NCBI RefSeq assembly: GCF_900111125.1
Contig: NZ_FOGE01000018.1
Location: 1-64,000, forward strand
Reading direction: 5' to 3'
DNA from: Sphingobium sp. YR768
GTDB taxonomy: Bacteria > Pseudomonadota > Alphaproteobacteria > Sphingomonadales > Sphingomonadaceae
DNA length: 64,000 nt
The position numbers and the translations under genes were made by a program. Of the stretch, positions 16,517 through 23,123 are shown piece by piece. The stretch's first letter is position 1. Every line of letters starts with the position of its first letter. The notes below the pieces were generated by a model. That model was not told the origin of the DNA. It saw nothing but the letters and a program-made list of their open reading frames with translations, and made no database searches.

Positions 16517-16591
16517 GGTGGGCGATGACGGGCTCGAACCGCCGACATTCTCGGTGTAAACGAGACGCTCTACCAACTGAGCTAATCGCCC
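16516..16591 (-). tRNA. tRNA-Val (anticodon UAC)
   Basis: 76 nucleotides including an encoded CCA. The acceptor stem GGGCGAT/ATCGCCC (7 bp), the D loop GCTCAGTTGGTAGAGC, and the anticodon stem TCTCG...CGAGA around loop TTTACAC give anticodon TAC. The T loop is GGTTCGAGCC. All arms pair properly. Confidence 0.97.
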
Positions 16592-16646
16592 CCTGTTCGG
16601 GAAGCGCCTATCTAGGCGAAAAAGCGCGGCGGTCAAGCGCTGAGCA

Positions 16647-17663
16647 TCAATTGCTGAGGAAACGGCGGCTGGCGCCGAACCAGCGGGCGAGGGAGTCGGC
16701 GGCATCCTGTGCCAGGGCGATAAAAACGCGGCGGCCGTCGAGCGGGTCGGCCTGTCGTTCGACCAGCCCCTTGTCAGTCAGGATGCGTATCCAGCGCAGC
16801 GCCGTGGTCGGTGGCACGGCGGCGGCGATGCACAGGCTGGAGACGGACACCCGTTCCTGTTCCAGTCGGGCGGCGAACAGGTCGAGCAGCATATCCCAGG
16901 CCGGATCGGCAAACAGGTCGCCGGGCAGGAAATCGGCGCGGATGCGGCGGGCGCGCAGCATGTCGCGAATTTGCGAACCGGTGACGGCGGGGGTGGGTTT
17001 GTCGGCCGGCGTTGCTTGCGGGACGGCGCCGATCGGGGAAAGCGCGGGCATGCCGATATAGTCGCTCGGCCGGTCGGCCATGCGCGGGCCAAGGTCGAAG
17101 CTGGGTACGGCGCTGAGGTGGCTGCGCTGGGTCAGGACGTCGATGGTGCGGGCGAGGCGGGCGACTTCCTCGCTCAACTGTTGCAGCCGGACGCTGTCCC
17201 GATCGCCCTCATGCACGCGGTCGATTACGGGGCGCTGTTGGCGTGCGGTGACCAAGGCGGCCGCCAGTTCGGTGCGATCAGGGTCGCAGAGCAGTTGCGA
17301 ATGGGGGCTGCGCAGGCAGGCGAAGGCGAGTTCGACCGTTTCCCCGCCCGTGACCAATATGACGGCCATGCCGGTGTGGATCGCCTGGGTTTCGATCTGG
17401 ACCAGAAGCTGCTCCAGCATCGGCATGGCGGCGGGGCAGAAGAGCAGCAGCGTATCGCACTGGCTCTGCGCATCCAGCCGGGCCATGGCGTCGGCCAGCG
17501 GGGTGACGCCCAGCAACCGCAGACCGGCCGCCTGCGCCACCGGTTCCAGCGCGTCGCGATCGATCCGGTCGGCCAGTACGAGCAGGCTGCTGCGCGCATC
17601 GGGCGCGGCAACCGGATCGGCCTGACCGCCGGCGGGGAGGGCGTAGGAAAAATCTTCCATCAT
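16647..17663 (-). CDS. receiver-like/MarR two-domain regulator
   Basis: 338 residues. The N-terminal half (about 24-140) alternates hydrophobic strands and helices like a receiver fold (SLLVLADRID, TLLLFCPAA, AVILVTGGETVE). It lacks the Asp pocket at the expected places. A short coiled stretch (about 160-190, LQQLSEEVARLARTIDVL) follows. The C-terminal 110 residues are a MarR-type winged helix with LFADPAWDMLLDLF, paralogous to the protein at 2201-2674. The start codon region can be paired into a long 5' hairpin (17663-17720). The signal and targets are unknown. Confidence 0.75.
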   Translation of the reverse strand: MMEDFSYALPAGGQADPVAAPDARSSLLVLADRIDRDALEPVAQAAGLRLLGVTPLADAMARLDAQSQCDTLLLFCPAAMPMLEQLLVQIETQAIHTGMAVILVTGGETVELAFACLRSPHSQLLCDPDRTELAAALVTARQQRPVIDRVHEGDRDSVRLQQLSEEVARLARTIDVLTQRSHLSAVPSFDLGPRMADRPSDYIGMPALSPIGAVPQATPADKPTPAVTGSQIRDMLRARRIRADFLPGDLFADPAWDMLLDLFAARLEQERVSVSSLCIAAAVPPTTALRWIRILTDKGLVERQADPLDGRRVFIALAQDAADSLARWFGASRRFLSN

Positions 17664-17720
17664 GATCCGAGTCCCGTTCTATCTTCGTTCCTGAGACTAA
17701 AGCAAGAACGGATCGGATCA
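17663..17720 (-). promoter_or_regulatory. long inverted repeat over the 5' leader and start of the MarR-like gene
   Basis: TGATCCGA (17663-17670) and CCGTTCT (17674-17680) pair with AGAACGG (17705-17711) and TCGGATCA (17713-17720). In the mRNA this folds a stem of about 15 bp that ends at the AUG. The AGGA of the leader lies in the loop. It could equally be an operator for the gene product. Confidence 0.45.
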
Positions 17721-17896
17721 GCCCGATAAAGGGCCGTTATGAAGATAAACTGGACCGGAAGGCGGGATTTGACCCTGTGCGGCGGTGGCTGGCGCCGCTT
17801 TTCCTCCACCTTGCCACCATATTGGCGGCAGGGCGGAGGAAATTTCCTGTCGTTCCGTAGGGCGCGCGCAGATCACTCCATTATGGAGTCATTCCC

Positions 17897-18748
17897 TCAA
17901 ACCGCCGTGGCGCGGGCGAAGTCGATATAGAGGGCGCGCAGGCGGGTGGCGACCGGGCCGGGCGTGCCGTCGCCGACGTTCTGGCCGTCGATCCGGACGA
18001 TCGGCAGGCAGAAGGTCGACGCGCTGGTCATGAAGGCTTCCTTCGCGGCGAGCGCTTCGGCAATGGTGAAGGGGCGGCGGATGACCGCCAGGCCGCTTTC
18101 CTCCGCCAGCGCGGTGAGCGCCGCGCCGGTGCAGCCTGCCAGCACCGACTGGCTGTAGGGGCGGGTGACGATGCCTTCGTCGGTGACGATGAAGGCGGTG
18201 GAGGAGGCGCCTTCGGTAACGAAGCCGTCCTCGATCATCCAGGCTTCCTGCGCGCCGGCATCCTTGGCGACCTGCTTGGCGATCGCCTGGGCGAGCAGGC
18301 CTACGCTCTTGATGTCCCGCCGCGCCCAGCGCTGGTCGGGCATGGTGGCGACGGCGATGCCGGTCGTCGCGGCGGGCATGTCGACGAAATTCTTGTCCTG
18401 CACGAACATGAACAGGGTCGGTTGCAGGTCGGTGGGGGCGATGAAGTCGCGGGTGGTGTCGGCGCCGCGGGTGATCTGGAGATAGACCAGCCCCTGCGAC
18501 AGGCTGTTGCGGGCGACCAGTTCTTTCTGTGCCGCCTCGATCGCGTCCAGCGACATCGGCAGGCTGATGCCGATCGCGGCGGTGGAGCGTTCCAGCCGGG
18601 CGAGATGGCTGGCGCTGTCGATCAGCCGCCCTTCGATTACGGCGGCGACTTCGTAAATACCGTCGGCGAACAGGAAGCCGCGATCGAGCGGGGAAATGCG
18701 GACTTCGTCCAGCGGCAGATAGCTGCCGTTCAGATAGGCGACGGACAT
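17897..18748 (-). CDS. D-amino-acid transaminase (class IV, PLP)
   Basis: 283 residues. A fold-type IV aminotransferase related to D-alanine aminotransferase, which interconverts D-amino acids and keto acids in the cytoplasm. Signs are ISPLDRGFLFADGIYEVAAV at the N-terminus, the PLP lysine Lys147 in RRDIKSVGLLAQ, EAWMIEDGFVTEGASSTAFIV, and YLQITRGADTTRDF. Branched-chain aminotransferase is the main alternative, but RDxxSxxLL...EAW...EG and the short length favour the D-enzyme. No cell-wall genes flank it. Confidence 0.85.
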   Translation of the reverse strand: MSVAYLNGSYLPLDEVRISPLDRGFLFADGIYEVAAVIEGRLIDSASHLARLERSTAAIGISLPMSLDAIEAAQKELVARNSLSQGLVYLQITRGADTTRDFIAPTDLQPTLFMFVQDKNFVDMPAATTGIAVATMPDQRWARRDIKSVGLLAQAIAKQVAKDAGAQEAWMIEDGFVTEGASSTAFIVTDEGIVTRPYSQSVLAGCTGAALTALAEESGLAVIRRPFTIAEALAAKEAFMTSASTFCLPIVRIDGQNVGDGTPGPVATRLRALYIDFARATAV

Positions 18749-18880
18749 GGGAAAAGGGCGATCCTTATCGATGGGCGTTGCCGGATGCCTTTGCCGCTCG
18801 CGGGGGCGGGGTCAAGCGGGCCGCGGGGTGATAGGGGGCGTAACTTTTGGAATAGGGAGCGGGCGGGAATAGGATTTCCG

Positions 18881-18985
18881 ATGCTTAACTTCGCATATTT
18901 CCCATGGATCGTGACATTTTATTATGTGGCGCTGATCCTATCGGAAAGTCTGACGGGGTGGGCGGTTGGTTCTTTTCTGCCGTAA
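18881..18985 (+). CDS. possible 34-residue hydrophobic peptide
   Basis: ATG at 18881, preceded by AGGAT, opens a 34-residue frame that is almost all one membrane helix (FPWIVTFYYVALILSESL). It reads divergently from the transaminase. The codons cannot be tested on so short a frame, so it may be chance. Confidence 0.25.
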   Translation: MLNFAYFPWIVTFYYVALILSESLTGWAVGSFLP

Positions 18986-19017
18986 ACGAAGGACGTAGGA
19001 CAGCGTGGCGGCCTGCC

Positions 19018-19350
19018 TCAGGCCGCGTCCTTCGTGTCGAGTTCGCCGATGCCGGTCAGGATGAAGGCGCCGGTTTCGGGCAGTTCGACGCGCAGTTCGA
19101 GCTTGCCGCCCGCTGCTTCCACGAAACGGCGCAGGGTGGAGAGATAGAGATCGGTCTGGCGCTCGATCTTGAGGACCGAGGGTTGCTTGATGCCTAGGCT
19201 CTGGGCGATCTGTTCCTGACTGCGTTGCGCCAGCTTGCGCAGCGCCTTCAGTCCTTCGATCTCGGCATGCATCTCCGCCGCGCGGGCGCGGATGCGATCC
19301 TGCCGTTCCTGGGGGAGGGAAGCCATGACCTCGTCCAGCGTGCGTCCCAT
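19018..19350 (-). CDS. XRE-type antitoxin (HigA-like)
   Basis: 110 residues. N-terminal helices (DEVMASLPQERQDRIRARAAEM) are followed by a lambda-repressor-type HTH (LRKLAQRSQEQIAQSLGIKQPSVLKIERQ) and a short dimer segment. The start lies 4 bases after the stop of the RelE-like gene, toxin first, the order typical of HigBA modules. The antitoxin should neutralise the toxin and repress the operon. ATG 19350 is preferred to an in-frame start at 19386 that would overlap the toxin gene. Confidence 0.85.
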   Translation of the reverse strand: MGRTLDEVMASLPQERQDRIRARAAEMHAEIEGLKALRKLAQRSQEQIAQSLGIKQPSVLKIERQTDLYLSTLRRFVEAAGGKLELRVELPETGAFILTGIGELDTKDAA

Positions 19351-19354
19351 CTTA

Positions 19355-19708
19355 TCATCTTTCCATATCTGCGAGATGATCGGCAAAGCGTTTGTCCGCC
19401 TTTGCGATCAGGCTCTTGTAAAAGCGTTTCTGCGCCACGCCTGCCTTGTCGCCCGCCACCAGCAGGATGGCTCGTCGTTTTGGGTCGAATGCGAAGGCCA
19501 CACGCCAAGCCCCATCATTGGCATCGAAGCGCAATTCCTTCATATTGGCATAACGCGATCCCGCCAACGTATCGACATGCGGTCGCCCCAGCCAAGGGCC
19601 AGTTTCCTGCAACAGCAAGGCGACCGATACCATGGCGTCCTGTACGGATTGCGGCAGAGCGTCGAACTCGCGATCGAAGGCGTCGTGAAAATCGACCGTC
19701 CATGCCAT
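19355..19708 (-). CDS. RelE/HigB-like toxin (Gp49-type)
   Basis: 117 residues. This is the length and pattern of the phage-derived Gp49-like/HigB family of ribosome-dependent mRNA interferases: FDREFDALPQSVQDAMVSVALLL, GRPHVDTLAGSRYANMKELRF, then WRVAFAFDPKRRAILLVAGDKAGVAQKRFYKSLI. The basic and aromatic residues expected of the toxin site are present in the C-terminal half. It is paired with the downstream XRE protein. A 20-bp inverted repeat sits just upstream of its start. Confidence 0.85.
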   Translation of the reverse strand: MAWTVDFHDAFDREFDALPQSVQDAMVSVALLLQETGPWLGRPHVDTLAGSRYANMKELRFDANDGAWRVAFAFDPKRRAILLVAGDKAGVAQKRFYKSLIAKADKRFADHLADMER

Positions 19709-19715
19709 GACATGG

Positions 19716-19735
19716 ATATAGCCTAAAAGCTATAT
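19716..19735 (-). promoter_or_regulatory. toxin-antitoxin operator
   Basis: Inverted repeat ATATAGC-6-GCTATAT, 8 bases upstream of the toxin ATG, in an AT-rich patch. The position and symmetry fit autoregulation by the HTH antitoxin. This is inferred from position only. Confidence 0.55.
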
Positions 19736-19779
19736 ATTGTCGACTCTTTCCTGCCATTCCCATTTATTTCTAGCGTTCA

Positions 19780-21297
19780 TCAAGCCGCCTTGCCCTTGAG
19801 CGCCTTCTGCCGCCGTCTTTGCACTGAGGAGCCGATGCCCATCGCCTCGCGATATTTCGCCACCGTGCGGCGGGCTATGTCCATGCCTTTGGCGCGGAGC
19901 ATGTCGACCAGCGTGTCGTCGGACAGGATGGCCTGCGGATCTTCGGCGCCGATCAGCGCCTTGATGTGGCTCTTGACCGCTTCGGCCGATACCGCGCCGC
20001 CATCGCCGCCCGAGGAGGAGACGCCGCTGGAGAAGAAATATTTGAGTTCGTAAAGGCCGCGCGGGCAGGATAGATATTTGTTGGAGGTGACGCGGCTGAC
20101 CGTGCTTTCATGCATGCCGATCGCGTCGGCGACGGACTTGAGCGTCAAGGGCTTCAGATGCGCGACGCCCTGATGGAAGAAGGCTTCCTGCTGTTGCAGG
20201 ATTTCGCTCGCCACCTTGATGATCGTCTTCTGCCGCTGGTCCAGCGCTTTGACCAGCCAGTTGGCGCTGGCGAGGCAGTCGGCCAGCCAGGCCTTGCTAT
20301 TCTTGTCCTGCGGGCCGTGCGACAGTTCGACATAGTAGCTGCGGTTCACCAGCACGCGGGGCAAAGTGGCGCTGTTGATCTCGATCGCCCAGCCGCTCTT
20401 GACCGGGCGCACGAACAGGTCGGGCGTGACCGGTGCGGCGCGATCACTGGCGAAGCGCAGGCCGGGCTTGGGATCATAGCCGCGCAGTTCGGCGATCATG
20501 TCGGCCATATCCTCCTCATCCACGCCGCAGATGCGGCGTAGCTGCGGCAGCGCGCCTTTGGCCAGCAGGTCGAGATTGGCCAGCAGCCGGGCCATGCAGG
20601 GATCGTAGCGGTCGGCTTCCTTCGCCTGAAGCGCGAGGCATTCGGACAGGCTGCGGGCGCCCACGCCGGTGGGATCGAAATCGTGGATGACGCCCAGCAC
20701 CCGTTCCACATCATGGAGCGGGACGCCCAGCGCATGGGCTGTCTGGAGCAGATTGGCCTCCAGATAGCCGGCATCGTCGATCTGGCCGATCAGCTGGATC
20801 GCGATGATCAGGTCCATGTCGCCCAGCGCGGCGCGGGCCTGATCCATCAGGTGCACCTGAAGTCCGACATCGGGCGCGGCGAAGCTGTCGAAGTCGGGCG
20901 CATCCTCGCTATAGCTGCCCGACAGTGCATCCATGCCGCCCCCGCCCGATCCCATCGCCGCCTGATCGGCCGGGCCGTCATCGATGAAGGTATCGGCGCC
21001 ATGATCGACGTCCAGTGGATTATCCGCGCCGCCAAGGCCCTGCGCGATCAGATCGTCTGCGCCGCCGGTTTCGGCAGAAAGGGTGGGCTGTTCCACGTCC
21101 CGGTCGATGCCGTCAGGTATGGGCGAGCCATCATCGCCGCCGCCGGATTCGAGCAGCGGGTTCTTTTCCAGTTCGCCCGCGACGAACGCCTCGATCTCCA
21201 GATTGGAGAGCGCCAGCAGCTTGATCGCCTGCTGGAGCTGCGGCGTCATCACCAGAGACTGGCTCTGGCGGATGTCGAGGCGCGGCCCGAGCGCCAT
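19780..21297 (-). CDS. rpoN: RNA polymerase sigma-54 factor
   Basis: 505 residues. Region I is rich in Gln and Leu (LDIRQSQSLVMTPQLQQAIKLLALSNLEIEAFV...KNPLLE). An acidic region II spans about 50-130. The core-binding domain and HTH (KSVADAIGMHESTVSRVTSNKY) follow, and the RpoN box is ARRTVAKYREAMGIGSSVQRRR near the end. It directs transcription from -24/-12 promoters with enhancer-binding proteins, none of which lie in this window. It follows lptB on the same strand, but a 158-bp palindromic element separates them. Confidence 0.97.
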   Translation of the reverse strand: MALGPRLDIRQSQSLVMTPQLQQAIKLLALSNLEIEAFVAGELEKNPLLESGGGDDGSPIPDGIDRDVEQPTLSAETGGADDLIAQGLGGADNPLDVDHGADTFIDDGPADQAAMGSGGGGMDALSGSYSEDAPDFDSFAAPDVGLQVHLMDQARAALGDMDLIIAIQLIGQIDDAGYLEANLLQTAHALGVPLHDVERVLGVIHDFDPTGVGARSLSECLALQAKEADRYDPCMARLLANLDLLAKGALPQLRRICGVDEEDMADMIAELRGYDPKPGLRFASDRAAPVTPDLFVRPVKSGWAIEINSATLPRVLVNRSYYVELSHGPQDKNSKAWLADCLASANWLVKALDQRQKTIIKVASEILQQQEAFFHQGVAHLKPLTLKSVADAIGMHESTVSRVTSNKYLSCPRGLYELKYFFSSGVSSSGGDGGAVSAEAVKSHIKALIGAEDPQAILSDDTLVDMLRAKGMDIARRTVAKYREAMGIGSSVQRRRQKALKGKAA

Positions 21298-21316
21298 TAT
21301 GCAGTCTCTCCTTCAC

Positions 21317-21474
21317 CGTCATGCTGAACTTGTTTCAGCATCCATGGTGCGGCAGCAGCAGACATGGGCGGAGGTGCATTATGCTTGGGGTGGGCGCCCA
21401 TCCGCATCTTATGCTTCGCCCCCCACGGACTCTGGCTGTGGCAAAATGGACCCTGAAACAAGTTCAGGGTGACG
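21317..21474. repeat. bipartite palindromic element between lptB and rpoN
   Basis: Bounded by CGTCATGCTGAACTTG and CAAGTTCAGGGTGACG. Hairpins TGCTGAACTTGTTTCAGCA and CCCTGAAACAAGTTCAGGG lie at the two ends and about 100 bp between. The overall plan (CGTCAT...TGACG ends, a hairpin at each end) matches the other elements in this window. Confidence 0.8.
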
Positions 21475-21525
21475 ACAGTGGATGGGCCGCCCCAATATGC
21501 GATCAAGGGGATCGGCGCGCTCATA

Positions 21526-22311
21526 TCAAAGCTGGAAATTCTCGCCCAGATAAAGGCGGCGGACGTCGGCATTGGCGACCAGTTCGGTCGGGCTGCCGGC
21601 GAACAGCACCTGACCGCTGTAGATGATGCAGGCGCGGTCGACGATTTCCAGCGTCTCGCGGACATTATGGTCGGTGATCAGCACGCCGATGCCGCGCGTC
21701 TTGAGATCCTTCACCAGATCGCGAATGTCGGCGATGGAGAGCGGATCGATGCCGGCAAAGGGTTCGTCCAGCAGCACGATGGACGGGTTGGCCGCCAGCG
21801 CCCGGGCGATCTCGCAGCGGCGGCGTTCACCGCCCGACAGCGCCATCGCCGCCGAATCGCGCAGCCGCGCCAGTCCGAACTCGGACAATAGCTGTTCCAG
21901 CCGCGCTTCCCGCGCTGCCTTGTCCGGTTCGGCCAGTTCCAGCACCGCGCCGATATTCTGCGCCACCGTCATGCTGCGGAAGATGGAGGTTTCCTGCGGC
22001 AGATAGCCCAGGCCCAGGATCGCGCGGCGATACATGGGCAGGTTGGTGATATCCTGTCCGTCGAGCACGATCCGGCCATGGTCCGGGCGCACCAGCCCCA
22101 TCACCGAATAGAAGCAGGTCGTCTTGCCCGCGCCATTGGGGCCGAGCAGGCCGACCACTTCGCCCTTGCCCACGGTCAGCGACACATCGGTCAGCACCGC
22201 GCGCTTGTCATAGCTTTTCGCGATTGAAATGACCGACAGGCCTTCGCCCACTTCCTGCGGGATTTGCGGCCGGGTGGCCTCCGTCCTGTCCTGGGTCGTC
22301 ACGTCGTCCAT
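21526..22311 (-). CDS. lptB: lipopolysaccharide export ABC ATPase
   Basis: 261 residues. Walker A GLLGPNGAGKTTCF, Q-loop GYLPQETSIFR, signature LSGGERRRCEIARAL, Walker B VLLDEPFAGIDPLS and the H-switch LITDHNVRETL are all present. The strong GYLPQETSIFR..TV match and the neighbouring rpoN identify it as LptB, the ATPase of the LptBFGC complex. About 20 extra residues precede the usual start. The usual upstream partners lptC and lptA are not here; an Lrp gene lies there instead. Confidence 0.95.
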   Translation of the reverse strand: MDDVTTQDRTEATRPQIPQEVGEGLSVISIAKSYDKRAVLTDVSLTVGKGEVVGLLGPNGAGKTTCFYSVMGLVRPDHGRIVLDGQDITNLPMYRRAILGLGYLPQETSIFRSMTVAQNIGAVLELAEPDKAAREARLEQLLSEFGLARLRDSAAMALSGGERRRCEIARALAANPSIVLLDEPFAGIDPLSIADIRDLVKDLKTRGIGVLITDHNVRETLEIVDRACIIYSGQVLFAGSPTELVANADVRRLYLGENFQL

Positions 22312-22459
22312 TCGTTCATCCTTGCAGCCAGTCGACCCTGTGCGGGGGAATTGGGTCGCGCGCGGCTATTTGGCAAGCTTTGTGCATGGGAATGCCGCCG
22401 GGGCAAGGAGAAAATTGGTGCGGCGCACCCGGAACGGGACCGGATGGGGGGCGTTCGCC

Positions 22460-22933
22460 CTATCGGACGGGAAGCGCCGTTTCATATTTGGTGGTCGACA
22501 AAGCGAATTGGGAAGAGGCGCCCGCGACCGAGGGATGTTTGAGCAGGGTGCGCATCAGGAAATGCTCATAGTCGGCGACGTCCGACGCCACGACCCGCAT
22601 CAGATAATCCCACTCGCCCGACATGGAATAGCATTCCATCACCTGTTCATGGCCGCGCACGAAATCCTCGAAGGCGGCGATCGCCTCGCCCGAAAATTCC
22701 TTCATGCGGACATGGCACAGCACGATGACGCCCTGACCCAGAGCATGGGGATCGGCGAGCCACACCGCGCGGCGAAGCAGGCCCTGATCCTGCAACGCGC
22801 GGACCCGGCGCCAGCAGGACGGGCCGGTGCTGCCCACCCGATCGGCCAGTTCTGCATTGCTGAGCGTGGCGTCCCGCTGCAACTCCGTGAGAATACGGCG
22901 GTCGAGGGCATCGAGGGTGGAAAGATTGGTCAT
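22460..22933 (-). CDS. Lrp/AsnC family transcriptional regulator
   Basis: 157 residues. The N-terminal HTH (LDRRILTELQRDATLSNAELADRVGSTGPSCWRRVRALQDQGLL) is followed by the alpha/beta RAM domain (VIVLCHVRMKEFSGEAIAAFEDFV, MECYSMSGEWDYLMRVVASDVADYEHFLM), which binds amino-acid effectors in this family. The target genes are not evident. Confidence 0.92.
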   Translation of the reverse strand: MTNLSTLDALDRRILTELQRDATLSNAELADRVGSTGPSCWRRVRALQDQGLLRRAVWLADPHALGQGVIVLCHVRMKEFSGEAIAAFEDFVRGHEQVMECYSMSGEWDYLMRVVASDVADYEHFLMRTLLKHPSVAGASSQFALSTTKYETALPVR

Positions 22934-22993
22934 GAAATAATGCTATCATGAGAGATATGTTCGGTCATGCGGCGTGTGTCGCTCATACAGGGT

Positions 22994-23062
22994 CGTCATT
23001 GCGAGCGCAGTGAAGCAATCCACGGCGCACCATTGGATTGCTTCGCTCCGCTCGCAATGACG
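22994..23062. repeat. CGTCATTGCGAGCG palindrome, copy 1
   Basis: A near-perfect palindrome of 69 bp with arms CGTCATTGCGAGCG...GAAGCAATCCA and their complement. It is nearly the same as the one at 61824-61893, and its outer arm occurs as the short hairpin at 8328-8359. Confidence 0.85.
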
Positions 23063-23123
23063 GGGTGGATCGAGGCAAGGCTGCCCAAGTCAATGGCGTC
23101 GGAACGGAACCGTTCCGGTCTGT

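Noticed and set aside
16305..16559. 84-codon frame over the tRNA flank
   Set aside because: It runs through two hairpins and into the tRNA on the other strand, and its product has no known features.
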